Shown in pieces: positions 1 to 9,510 of a stretch of DNA of 64,000 nt (position 1 is the stretch's first letter; each line of letters begins with the position of its first letter). Both the position numbers and the translations under genes were made by a program. This stretch comes from Aricia agestis (taxonomy: Eukaryota > Arthropoda > Insecta > Lepidoptera > Lycaenidae). The DNA lies in contig NC_056425.1 of the NCBI RefSeq assembly GCF_905147365.1, positions 10,175,501 through 10,239,500 of the forward strand. Reading direction: 5' to 3'. The notes beneath the pieces were generated by a model. It was not told where the DNA came from. It did not search any database and saw only the letters and a program-made list of their open reading frames with translations.

Positions 1-581
1 ATGGTGTTCATTGTTGATGGTTTTTTACAATTATTTTGTAGACTATTTTCATTTCTGTGGTTTTCTCTCAGTAAAGTATATTCGTCGTGCTTTTGTGTCT
101 CAATATGTAATTCTTGTTCATAGCGCTTGTCCTTATTATTCTCTTCATGATCTTGTTTCAGTTGAAATTGAAATTTTGGCAGTTTAGATGTAGAAATATT
201 TAATAATGGTGTATTTAATGTTTTTCGTCTCAGTGGAGTTGTGATTAATTTGTTACTATCTGTCTGTTTTTGCATTGTTAATTTTTTCAATAATTCTACT
301 TGCTTTTTATAATTGTCTATGCTATTCTTTAACGTTTGGTTCTCGTAGTTAAGTTCGTCTATTTCTTTATCCGCAATCGATAATTTTGTTCGCAAACGTT
401 GTATTTCATCTAAATAATATGAAGAGTCTTCCCTCTGTGTAAGACTCGTAAGGCTACAAGCCGTTATGTCTAATACGGATGAATTTAAAATGTCTTGGGT
501 AAGTTGTATGTCATCCATGGTTGCTAAGTTTGTTTGTGATAGTGATTTACGAATCTTTTTTCTGAATGTGACGTTCTCCAT
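1..581 (-). CDS. Coiled-coil ORF, partial, probably repeat-derived
   Basis: An open frame on the minus strand starts with ATG at 581 and runs without a stop for 193 codons to the left edge, so the C-terminus is missing. The N-terminus is basic (KKIRKSL) and followed by a Ser/Thr-rich stretch. Roughly residues 55-100 are predicted by eye to be a coiled coil, with heptad-like spacing in segments such as EIQRLRTKLSIADKEIDEL. A Thr/Pro/Lys-rich segment and a second polar, Glu/Lys-rich segment follow. I recognise no enzyme motif. A tRNA-like element with a Pol III-type T-run ends about 70 bases upstream of the ATG, and the surroundings hold no other host exon, so a transposon-borne ORF is my best guess. 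A small lineage-specific host gene inside the Ih locus is the alternative. Family assignment is unsure. Confidence 0.5.
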   Translation of the reverse strand, partial: MENVTFRKKIRKSLSQTNLATMDDIQLTQDILNSSVLDITACSLTSLTQREDSSYYLDEIQRLRTKLSIADKEIDELNYENQTLKNSIDNYKKQVELLKKLTMQKQTDSNKLITTPLRRKTLNTPLLNISTSKLPKFQFQLKQDHEENNKDKRYEQELHIETQKHDEYTLLRENHRNENSLQNNCKKPSTMNT

Positions 582-651
582 TCTTGGCTAGATATACAAA
601 TATTGAGCGAGGATAATTTTATTAAAGCTATACGCCGTGCGGCCACCATAC

Positions 652-735
652 AAAAAGTGACAGTCAACGAGGATTTGATCGCAGGCACATAGCTTCATAC
701 GCTATCCGTCTACCGTTGCCACTGCGCCAACCAGC
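652..735 (-). other. tRNA-like (Pol III promoter-like) element
   Basis: Read on the minus strand there is a good A box (TGGCGCAGTGG, 719-729). Then comes a hairpin with 5-bp stem ATAGC/GCTAT and a 7-nt loop whose second base is T, as in an anticodon arm (689-705). A B-box-like GCGATCAAATCC follows (671-682), then a run of five T (652-656) as a possible Pol III terminator. The T stem does not pair well and the loop triplet ATG is unlike a normal histidine tRNA, so it is not a functional tRNA gene. It looks like a degenerate tRNA or the tRNA-derived head of a retroelement. Confidence 0.45.
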
Positions 736-2085
736 CTTGTGACGCTGAGTCGAAATTATGTATTATATTATGTTAACTCGGGTAAACTGTTGAGTTTTGA
801 TACAGTTTGAAATGTCCTTCATATGTCCTTGTGTTCGTGAGCTCTTTGTTCCGCACTGAATTTAAACTTTTGTATTCACTTGTTTTTTATTCACTTTTTT
901 GGTAATTTGCGTTTCTTTTTAGTTATTAATCACTTTTTATTGATGATATTATAGTTTTTTTACACTTGTATACTTTTATTCTTCCAATAATTTTGTTTGG
1001 TTTACAATTGTAAATATTTTTATAATCCGTTGATATTTTTCTTAGAAAACAATTTCACATAGTTCTCGTCACTGGCTTTACATGTTCTTGCACAGAGATC
1101 ACAGATTAAAGTTATATTATTATTTTAAAACTTTATTTAATACGGAGCCGATGCGCTTAGTATGACCTACCGTCATATTGATGAATATTATTCAACTTTC
1201 TCGTATTGACCAATAACAGCGCTCTAAAATTCCGAATCCGAGACCAACGGAAACTGTGAATCACCCCGAATTGACCCCGTAAAGAAAACTCAAACGCTAT
1301 TTCGGAAGTATTAAACAAAAAATAAATAAAAAATATTTCAATAATAAAAACCGTCGCAAAATAAAAAGCGCCGTAACTCTAAATGGTTTATTTTTCGCTG
1401 TTTTCAGAACGTAAAATGTTTTAATAACAAAACTGACCATCAAACTGGGCATTCGGAATTACGCTTTTAATGCGGAATTTACAGCCGCTGTAAAGTTTAC
1501 TGTTTAATTAACCATACAGCGGCCATCGCGATTTCATTATCCGACGCGACTTCATAACCGGAATCCAATTAATCCAATCCATTTATTCCCGAGTTACATT
1601 GGAATGCGGAATCACGTTTTTGAATGATTGATATGTATTATGTTACAACATTTTTTAAATCTGCTAGTACAGCCCCTGGGTAACAGATTTGTATGAATAG
1701 AATAATAAGAATAAGAAAAGTTTATTTTGCACATCACACAACACAATATTTACAAAGGACGAGAAAACCAGGACACAGTACAATACTTAATTTACATTAT
1801 ATTGTGTGATCTCACAAAAATGGACCCCAGCTCAGCATAAGCAGCAAGTTGCTGCACTGATTTTCTGCTGGGACCAATGAGTGACCTCACAATAATATAG
1901 TGTGGAGAATACAATTAGGAACTAAGAACATGTTAAATAATAAATTAAAAAACTTAAATACTAATATGATATTATGATATTTATTAAAATATTAACTCGG
2001 CTGAATTCACCGTTTTGAAAAGAAATGAATTATTCGTGAGATGCATCTTTGTGATATTCTAGAAAATTTTAAGATATCGTGTTTT

Positions 2086-2150
2086 CGCTAGACGTATACG
2101 TCTAGCGTATATATTTGCGAGGGTCTATTATGATAGACCCTCGCAAATAT
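2086..2150. repeat. 22-bp palindrome next to an 18-bp-stem hairpin
   Basis: 2086-2107 is a perfect palindrome centred on GACGTATACGTC. Immediately after it, 2111-2128 and 2133-2150 are perfect inverted copies separated by four bases (core GCGAGGGTCTAT). No gene overlaps. The pair abuts the MITE that begins at 2159. Confidence 0.8.
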
Positions 2151-2158
2151 AATGTATG

Positions 2159-2250
2159 TACCATCGAGGAAGTTGATTCCTATGCAATTGACAGACCAAC
2201 GTTATTTGGTCGAATATGTCAATTCATAGGAATCAACTCCTCTGATAGTA
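2159..2250. mobile_element. Short MITE, family A (TACCATCGAGGAA ends)
   Basis: The left end reads TACCATCGAGGAAGTTGATT and the right end is its imperfect inverse (reverse complement begins TACTATCAGAGGAGTTGATT). The interior is short and also partly inverted (TTGACA/TGTCAA). Three longer copies of the same family lie at 29688-30167, 33209-33623 and 40029-40186, so this is a multicopy non-autonomous DNA transposon. Confidence 0.75.
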
Positions 2251-3255
2251 CTATGTACCTAGTATATATTATAATATGTGTAAAAAATTAAACAATTTGT
2301 ATCTTATTATCAAGTACAAAAATTAATTATAAGATTAAGGCGACGCCTTGATAATTTGGCTGTAGCGATATCGATTTTTCTCAGCAATGACTAAAGCTGA
2401 GAAATTAAAGTTCATTGTCAGTATTCATCATGTCTTTGTCTTTGAATTACCCATAGCATAACACGATTGGTCAACTTTTATAACACAGAATAATCAATCA
2501 AAAAGATCTCTGTAAAAAAAGAAATTCCTATTTTGCCAACAGACGAGAATGATTTGAGCTTCCAAAATTTGTACATAAATTGGTTCAAGCATACACTTTA
2601 ATTTGTCCATAGCTTATATGAAATGTATTTATGGTTTTTAAATTACGCGACAAAAATCATTTTGTCGCTTACGGCCTTTCCATTTTTTGCTGCTCCATTG
2701 CTTGCTTTCTATGAGAGGCTGGCCCAGAGCACAAGCAGTAGAAAACAAGCAATTTATAACATATCCACGGTTATACGGTTTTTTACTTTAACGCGGCGTC
2801 ACCTTAACCATTTGCTTCAGTCGCCCCCTTAATTACAGTTTCAACGAATATGGATGTTATGTGATATAATATTAATGTCATTTATTATATTCTTACCTTT
2901 GAAAAAAAGCTATAGGAACCAAAATGTCCACCTTTCTTAACCTGCGTCTGAGATAACAGATAGGGCCGAGATCTCCCAAATAGATATATGTACTCACATG
3001 ACAATAATAAATCTGCCTCAGCTCTAGCCTTATTTACTCTACGTCAGATAAATTACGCCGAAGAAAAGTTTTAGGTCCGCAGTGCGTAAATACTTGTGAC
3101 ATATTGTGCGGGGTACCCAGATTCACCTAAATTGGTTATTGTTTTAGGTACAAAACGAAACGAACTAGTGAAATTTCGTGTATTTTGGTTACTAGAACTT
3201 TGCCCTGAAATAATTTTTGTAAGTTTATTAAGCTCCTTAACAATGTGGCATTCTT

Positions 3256-3430
3256 TATAATATTATAAATGCGAAAAAATCTGTCTGTCTGTTACCACTT
3301 TACGCTTAAACCGCTTAACCGATTTTGATGCAATTTGGTAAGATTCCTACTTTCGTAGAATCTTTGAGTCCCGGGTACAAAAGTTTTTAAGCTAACGGAG
3401 TAATTCTTTCTCCGATGGTCCTTTAAATAC
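3256..3430 (+). repeat. Dispersed repeat with CTGTCTGT motif
   Basis: The stretch begins TATAATATTATAAATGCGAA, is followed by TCTGTCTGTCTGTTACC, and then by text similar to CGCTTAACCGATTTTGATG. Related pieces occur near 19497-19600, 49755-49870 and 62665-62790. This is a common lepidopteran interspersed repeat. I cannot assign its superfamily. Confidence 0.5.
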
Positions 3431-3714
3431 CAAGAAAAAAGTCATCATTCCTTTTGTAATCTTATTGTATATAAATGTACTTTTTTGCGCTGTACGTTTC
3501 CTTATCAAAATTGCAAGTCTATGATTACTACTTGAAAAATGCTGGTGAATCTAGCTTATGAGAAAATATGCCAACGGTCCGGTGAAATATTTATTTAATT
3601 TTGTTTTGCGACGGGAAATTGTTATGAGCTCTGCAGTTTTGAGGCCACTCTATATTCCTTTTCGCAATAAACAAATACGGTGTATTTCCTTTAGTAGGGT
3701 TGTCCAAAACCATA

Positions 3715-4015
3715 ATACGAGTACACAATGAATGAAATCAGTAGGTCGACATAGTGCAGAGAATCAGTATGCTGAAGTGGAACTGGGTTGGTCACGTAGC
3801 TCGAAGAACAGACGATCGCTGGAGTAAACTTACTCTGGAATGGAGATCAAGGCTGGGAAATCGGGGTGTAGCGACACCTCCAACTAGGTGGGATGACGAT
3901 CTCCGTTTAGTTGCGGGCCCATGTTGGATGCGACTAGCAGGACATCGGTGATCTTGGCGTTCATTGAGAGAGGCCTAGCAGCAGTGGACGACTATAAAGC
4001 TGATATGATGAGGTC
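3715..4015 (+). mobile_element. RTE-type non-LTR retrotransposon, 3' coding fragment
   Basis: The frame containing 3754-3951 encodes the C-terminal end of an RTE-like polyprotein. Diagnostic words are LKWNWVGHVARRTDDRW, LEWRSRLGNRG, PPTRWDDDLR and VAGPCWMR. After a stop the next frame continues with WRSLREAWQQWT, as in RTE elements. Only the last hundred or so residues remain, with a premature stop and frame shift, so this is a dead 5'-truncated copy. Confidence 0.85.
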
Positions 4016-4173
4016 GATTGTGCTCAATAATCTGACAATAGAGAATATTACGCAAAGGTCGAAGTAGAGGGCGCTACTAGCAGATACAGTAAAAAATCCG
4101 ACCAAAATCCGACATGTTGCACACGTCATTAGAATACAGAAACGTTGATAATCGTCGGACAAAACTGTTGCTG

Positions 4174-5115
4174 GGGTACGGGCACCAGTAGTCAGCCTTT
4201 TAGTGGAAAGCGCAAGTTTAAATGTGGATAGAAAATTATTTAAAATAGTAATCAAAAACCTTTTGTACTCATTCACTTAATCATTTATTAAACTTTGTTA
4301 TGAAATTAACACATAAGATCATTTTTCTTAATAAGTATTGAAAATAAAGTAGTTTTCAAAATAAGGCACATTTCCCCAGTACTCAGCCGTCACAACCCAG
4401 TTCTCGGCCAAATAGCTACCAGTAGTCAGCCTCTCCTTAGATGGGCCTCGGAAGATACATATGGACCTGAAACATGCCTGAAACAAATAAACAATGCCAA
4501 AAAACTAACAAATTACTTGGTGGGTAGGTGCTTCATAAATAAATGAATAAATTAAGCAGCGTAAGTTACTGATGGCTGAACACTGGGTATACCTTACCAG
4601 TACTCAGCCATGGTTCGACCGTATTTAGTTAGGAGGCCGACTACTGGTTTTTATATGGAATTATGTATGACCAGTACTCAGCCGGGGGTGGCCGAACACT
4701 AGATAATGTACGAGAAACGCATACCCAGTAGTCAGCCACCTCATTATTTAAATAACTATAAAGAAACTGTTCTATAACTCATTTGATTTAGACGTAAAAA
4801 ATGTAATAACAATATATTTTAATAAAACATGATACAAAAGTTAATAAGAAATCACAATAACTCACCTTCCACTAAGAAAATTTTGGCGCGCACGCCGCAT
4901 CTTGGCTCAACTAGTGATAACGTCGAATTGAAATCAGATTACCATTTCTTGCAGCCACTTAGCGTCATTGTGACGTTCTGAACTGACCAATAAGAAGGCC
5001 AAGCTTTTTTTAAAGTAACTTGATTGGTTAATTTGCAATAGAACGCTATTTCTATAGGTTTTTAGTTGGAAAATTCTGACTACTGGTGTGGGGCTGACTA
5101 CTGGGGGTCGTACCC
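4174..5115. mobile_element. Foldback element with about ten 14-bp iterons
   Basis: The ends are inverted repeats: the left GGGTACGGGCACCAGTAGTC matches the reverse complement of the right end at about 21 of 24 positions. Inside, the 14-mer (A/C)CCAGTA(G/C)TCAGCC recurs at 4184, 4375, 4418, 4596, 4670 and 4724 on the plus strand. It recurs in reverse at about 4635, 5075 and 5092, with degenerate copies near 4395, 4571 and 4690. No ORF with transposase motifs is present. Many subterminal copies of one short word are typical of transposase-binding sites in non-autonomous DNA transposons. I found no clear target-site duplication and cannot name the superfamily. Confidence 0.7.
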
Positions 5116-5152
5116 TGCCTCTAGCGTGAAAACATTGCAGTATATCCTATTA

Positions 5153-5502
5153 AGGGTAGTGGTTAAGAGCGTGGCTCTTGACTCGGAGGTCGTGGGTTCG
5201 ATTCCCGCGTTGGAAACATGTTATTTCCAAGTTTGGTTAGGACAATGCAGGCTGATCACCTGATTGTCTGACAAGTAAGATTATCCATGCGTCGGATGGG
5301 CATGTAAAAAGTCGGTCCTGGGCCTGATCTCTCGCCAGTCGTGTCGGTGTTCCGTCCCACTAGGTTGGGAGAGTAAAAGGAATAGATAGTGCTCTTGTGT
5401 ACTGCGCACACACTTGGGCACTATAAAAATTACTCCTGCGTAACTGGGCTGGTTTCAAACCGGCCACCGTCACCGAAACCGGTGTGGGAGTTATTATTAT
5501 TA
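5153..5502 (+). mobile_element. tRNA-derived SINE, near full length
   Basis: The 5' part carries a Pol III A box (TAGTGGTTAAGAGC, from 5157) and a near-perfect B box (GGTTCGATTCC, 5195-5205). A unique body follows (TGTCTGACAAG, CATGCGTCGGATGGGCATGT, CTCGCCAGTCGTGTCGG) and then a TTATTATTAT tail. A second, 5'-truncated copy of the body lies at 23855-24085. The tRNA-like head does not fold into a full tRNA and continues into the SINE body, so I do not call it a tRNA gene. Confidence 0.85.
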
Positions 5503-5504
5503 TG

Positions 5505-5715
5505 CATAGCATTTTATATCAACTTATGCAATTATAATTCGCATACGTCTAGTATCACGCACTCAAACACCGTGCCGAAGTCTGCTGGAATAGACGATGC
5601 ACGGCAACGCGACACTGCTGTGCCAGTCTTAGTGTTGTTAGGTTTATTTTCTTTACGGAAATTATTGATTCGGTCGCTGCGCTCAAAGCCCGCGATAAAA
5701 GCTATACAATAGCTT
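5505..5715. repeat. Diverged direct repeat, copy 1
   Basis: This stretch (words TAATTCGCATACGTCTAGT, CCGTGCCGAAGTCTG, CTGCGCTCAAAGCCCGC) is repeated in diverged form at 6455-6640. The copies flank the snapback repeat at 5960-6418. They are probably two copies of one unknown interspersed element. Confidence 0.6.
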
Positions 5716-5959
5716 TTATCTCAAACTTTGAGAACCGCTGTACTAATAGAATCGGGGTACTGGTATTAGCGAGAAACGAGATAAGCGATCAAAGTCCCAC
5801 GTCGCCTCAATAACCTACAAACTGCAATATGGCCGACCACAACAATGACAATTTATAGTTCGTTTACGATCACAAGCACAACTGCACCAATTGTAATTTG
5901 ACGTTTTCATTTTATTAAGCAGTGTCGTACTGTTAACTGTCTACATATATTAAAGTATT

Positions 5960-6418
5960 AAAAAAATCGGCCAAGTGCGAGTCGGACGCGCACGAAGGGT
6001 TCTGTACCGATACAAAGCAAAAATAGGGTAAAAATTGTGTTATTTGTATGGGATCCCCCTTTAAATTTTTATTTTATTTTAATATTATTATTAAATATTA
6101 ATGTAGACATATAACAAAAGAATGTGTGAAAAATTCAAGTACCTACCTCTTGCCATTATTGATATAGTGCGAAAAAGGCCGAAAAAGTCACGTTTGTTGT
6201 ATGGGAGCCCCTTTAAATATTATCTTTACTTTGTTTTCAGTATTTGTTGTTATAGCGGCAACAGAATAGTATAATATACCTACACAGTCTTTGAAAATTT
6301 CAGAAGTCTAGCTATAGCGGTTCTTGAGATGTAGCCTGGAGACAGACAGACGGATAAACAACGAAGTCTTAGTAATAGGGTCCCGTTTTTACCCTTAGGG
6401 TACAGAACCCTAAAAAAT
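5960..6418. mobile_element. Lepidopteran snapback repeat (GGGTTCTGTACC ends)
   Basis: The segment opens with AAAATCGGCCAAGTGCGAGT and GAAGGGTTCTGTACC and closes with GGGTACAGAACCCTAAAAA, so the ends are inverted (GGGTTCTGTACC against GGTACAGAACCC). The interior contains TGTATGGGA twice and GACAGACAGACGGA. No ORF. This type of repeat is abundant in lepidopteran genomes, and I cannot place it in a superfamily. Confidence 0.65.
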
Positions 6419-6454
6419 TCATGTGGCACTTGGGGACTGCCGCGGTAAAGCTAT

Positions 6455-6640
6455 TGGATAGCATTTTTTATCGACTTATACAATAATTATAATTCGCACA
6501 CGTCTAGTCGCACGCACACAAAACCGTGCCGAAGTCTGGGAACCGGTCGTAGGGCACCCCCCTACGACCGGTTATTTTGTTACGGAATTTCTTGATTTAG
6601 TCACTGCGCTCAAAGCCCGCAATGAAATCTATACAATCAA
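6455..6640. repeat. Diverged direct repeat, copy 2
   Basis: Second copy of the element at 5505-5715, sharing TTATAATTCGCACACGTCTAG, CCGTGCCGAAGTCTGG and TCACTGCGCTCAAAGCCCGC. In this copy the middle is replaced by a perfect hairpin with arms ACCGGTCGTAGG and CCTACGACCGGT at 6541-6571. Confidence 0.6.
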
Positions 6641-9510
6641 TGAGTTTCTAAAATACTAGAGTAGCAATGTCTTACAAAAGATTCTCAGAAATGCGTAACC
6701 ACTTTTTTGTTCAAAAGACAATGTCAAGTCATATATTCGTTATGTCATTATGTATGTGAGATATGCCTGCAGGCATCTTCGAAGTGGCAACGCGTTGCTA
6801 CCGTAAACTTCCAATCTAGTTACGTTAGTAACATAGAATATCATTGTATACAATAGTTTAAAAATGGGTTGTTTGAAGTGAAAACGAAATAGCAGGTGCA
6901 GGCATTTTTACCGCGTGACAAATAGCTTTGTCCACACTGTGCCTTTTTCTGTTCGTCAAGGGCATGCGTTAGCGCAGTCAACAGCGAACGTGAGGCATGC
7001 CCGCGACGCATGCCCTCTGACCGTATCCAAAACTTCAAAAATGACAATATTGGCGTTGCGTTCCGTTATTGACGCATTCAACTATTGAATGCGCCAATAT
7101 GAAAGTTGATGTCGAAAATTGAAAATGAAAGTGCTCAGTGTGGACATAGCTAATAGGTTAACACTCCTCCTTCTTACGAATTTTCGATGAGCTGTTTGCT
7201 TAAAAAATTTTTGCACTCCTAAAAAGGTGTAAACGGCTGCGTGGACAGGAAATGGACTAATGGAATTACGATTAAACTCCAAATAACTTTAAACTGAAGC
7301 GTGACCTCCAATTACTCGTAAACTAATTACTGTGTCATGACGCAGTGACATGCGACGTTCAAAAGAGACAACGGGGGCATAATTATTTCTTCCACTTTTA
7401 AGTATCTCGTTATTTCGACGCCGCATGAATAAAATTCAACACAAAAGCTCCACAGAAACCTGCTGCCGGAGATAAGGGTTGCCTCTTCCCCTTCATTTAA
7501 AACCTTAATTATGATTAACTGCTTTGTATCGTGAATGTCAAGATCAAATGCCAGGGGCCAGGGTTAAAGTTGCATTCTATACTTTTGATTGCGAATAAAA
7601 TAAAAAACTTAACATATTATAAGGCATCGCAAACGCGATGCCACTTAGCTATGCGTTTTGTGAAAACCTATACTAGACATGATTATACATATACAGTGTG
7701 TTAGTGTAAACTTTTTAGAAAATGTCATTTTCATGGAATACCGAGCTAAGCTCGGTCAAATACCTAGTTAATAATTATTTGTCAAATGGAGTTACAACTT
7801 ACAATTAGTGTAAAAAATAAAAACAAGCAGGTGGCAACCCTAGGTTTTTAACCACCTCTAGTCTCTACTTATACAATGGCTGTATATTTTCTACGCCGTC
7901 ACCGTATATTATATAACATTTAAAACGCAATGCATTATTCTCTCGAATAATTTGCACTTTTTCAATTATTACCTTTTATTAACACAGACTGACTATTTCC
8001 TAGTTATTTCTTCAACGATCATTTTTCTCCATGAAAGAGGGTACCGTCGCTTTAATAGTCTAGTCCAGCTTTTATACAACTCTACAAGGCTGGTATTGAG
8101 TGGCCAAAAAGGCTGCTAATTTGTAAAAAGCCACTGGAAAGACAGCTTCTACTGCCACTGAAATAAATTAAGTGTCTTGCTTTATCGTTTTCAGTCACAG
8201 CTGCCCTCATCCTTGCTCTCATGACAATGCCATCAATGCGTCAAAAACGCCTAGCAAATCTGTATTAATTCACTTCTTAGCTCAAGATAATATAGTTACA
8301 GTTAGCGAAGGCACGGGCTGTAGCCCGGCTAGCCCCTTGCAAGAAAATTTAGATAACCTTACTACATTAATCCCATTACAGTGCCCTTAATTATAGGGTC
8401 CCAGAATACAGTGTGGTGTAATAGCCTCTATAAAAGACTTTCCTGTTGACAGATTGTTAATGGCACAGATTAAGTGATCGAAAGCGTTATTGAAGCCAGC
8501 AAAATCAATGCATCTGCAGCTGCAGCTTTTTACACGTCGGCTCGAACTGCATCTGACTGAGTTTCACTGAATGGGGACCATTTATTGAGTGCACTTAGCC
8601 CTAAGCGTTGCTATCCATTTTGACTGCAGAAACTATGTTGCCTGTTAATCTTGATGGCAGAAGTCGTCAATTTTCATGTTATCTCGAAAATACGAATAGA
8701 TTATGAACACAAACTTAGTAAAATTACTTTTATGAACATAATCCATTAAGTACTTATAAATGTTAAGAAATATATTACATGTTTTGGATTTAAAAATAAT
8801 CATTCATTGAAGATTATTATTTTGAGATGTAGCTATCTCCCAACCCTGGTTAACTAAACTCAATTATATGTATATTGCCTAGGAGCAAAAAAGTGGAGAG
8901 ACACACATACATACATCTTGTTATAGATACCTAAAAAGAATCTAATTTGCACCACTATTGACACGATTCGGTATCCCTATTAGAGAACCGTTCACTCAGC
9001 AGCCATTACAGGGACCATAAAGCGGAATGACCACTCCGTCTCGAATAGCGTGCAGTCATTTAGCTGAGCACCATTACCGACAGGGCAAATCAAGTAAACA
9101 AAATAGAAGTAGACCATTTATACAAATGGCGTGCTTTAGAGAATGCAGCGATTCTTTATTGAAAGCTTAACCTCGTCCAAATGGTCGTCGATGCAGCTCT
9201 ATTTTTTCCTAATGTCCTATAACTCTGTTTAAGTTTTCAGTCAGGATGTAACGTAAAATATTGGCTGAGAATAATTAAAGTTTTTCATATAATATTTCCA
9301 ACAAAATTGCAACTATGTAAAAGGAGAAAGCAAGCATAATATGCCTGTTTCCACCAACCGTCTCCTAAAGTTAAATGTCAATAATAGCCATAGGATTTAC
9401 CAAAGCCCATAAAATGCTACCCAAGTTTTTAGGATTTTGTCTAGAATAGGACGCACTTGCTTGTGGCATTATGGAATTGCTTGTAATAATCTATGTCTAT
9501 TTTGTTTCAG
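6641..9510. other. Probable Ih intron or 5' flank, no gene seen
   Basis: No convincing exon on either strand. The short ORFs here lack conserved words and have no good splice context. An inverted pair (AGCTTTGTCCACACTG near 6922, CAGTGTGGACATAGCT near 7137) marks a probable short MITE. A small 8-bp-arm palindrome (GGCATCGC/GCGATGCC) is at about 7622-7641. The N-terminal exons of the Ih channel expected upstream of 9511 were not found, so they probably lie left of the window. Confidence 0.5.

Noticed and set aside
5157..5230. tRNA gene
   Set aside because: A and B boxes are good but the sequence continues into a SINE body with a second truncated copy in the window, and no complete cloverleaf forms.
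5389..5712. 107-codon plus-strand ORF
   Set aside because: Starts in the SINE and continues into an interspersed repeat.
8172..8390. 72-codon ORF considered as an N-terminal Ih exon
   Set aside because: Lacks the conserved N-terminal HCN words expected before FYWDLC and has no suitable donor.
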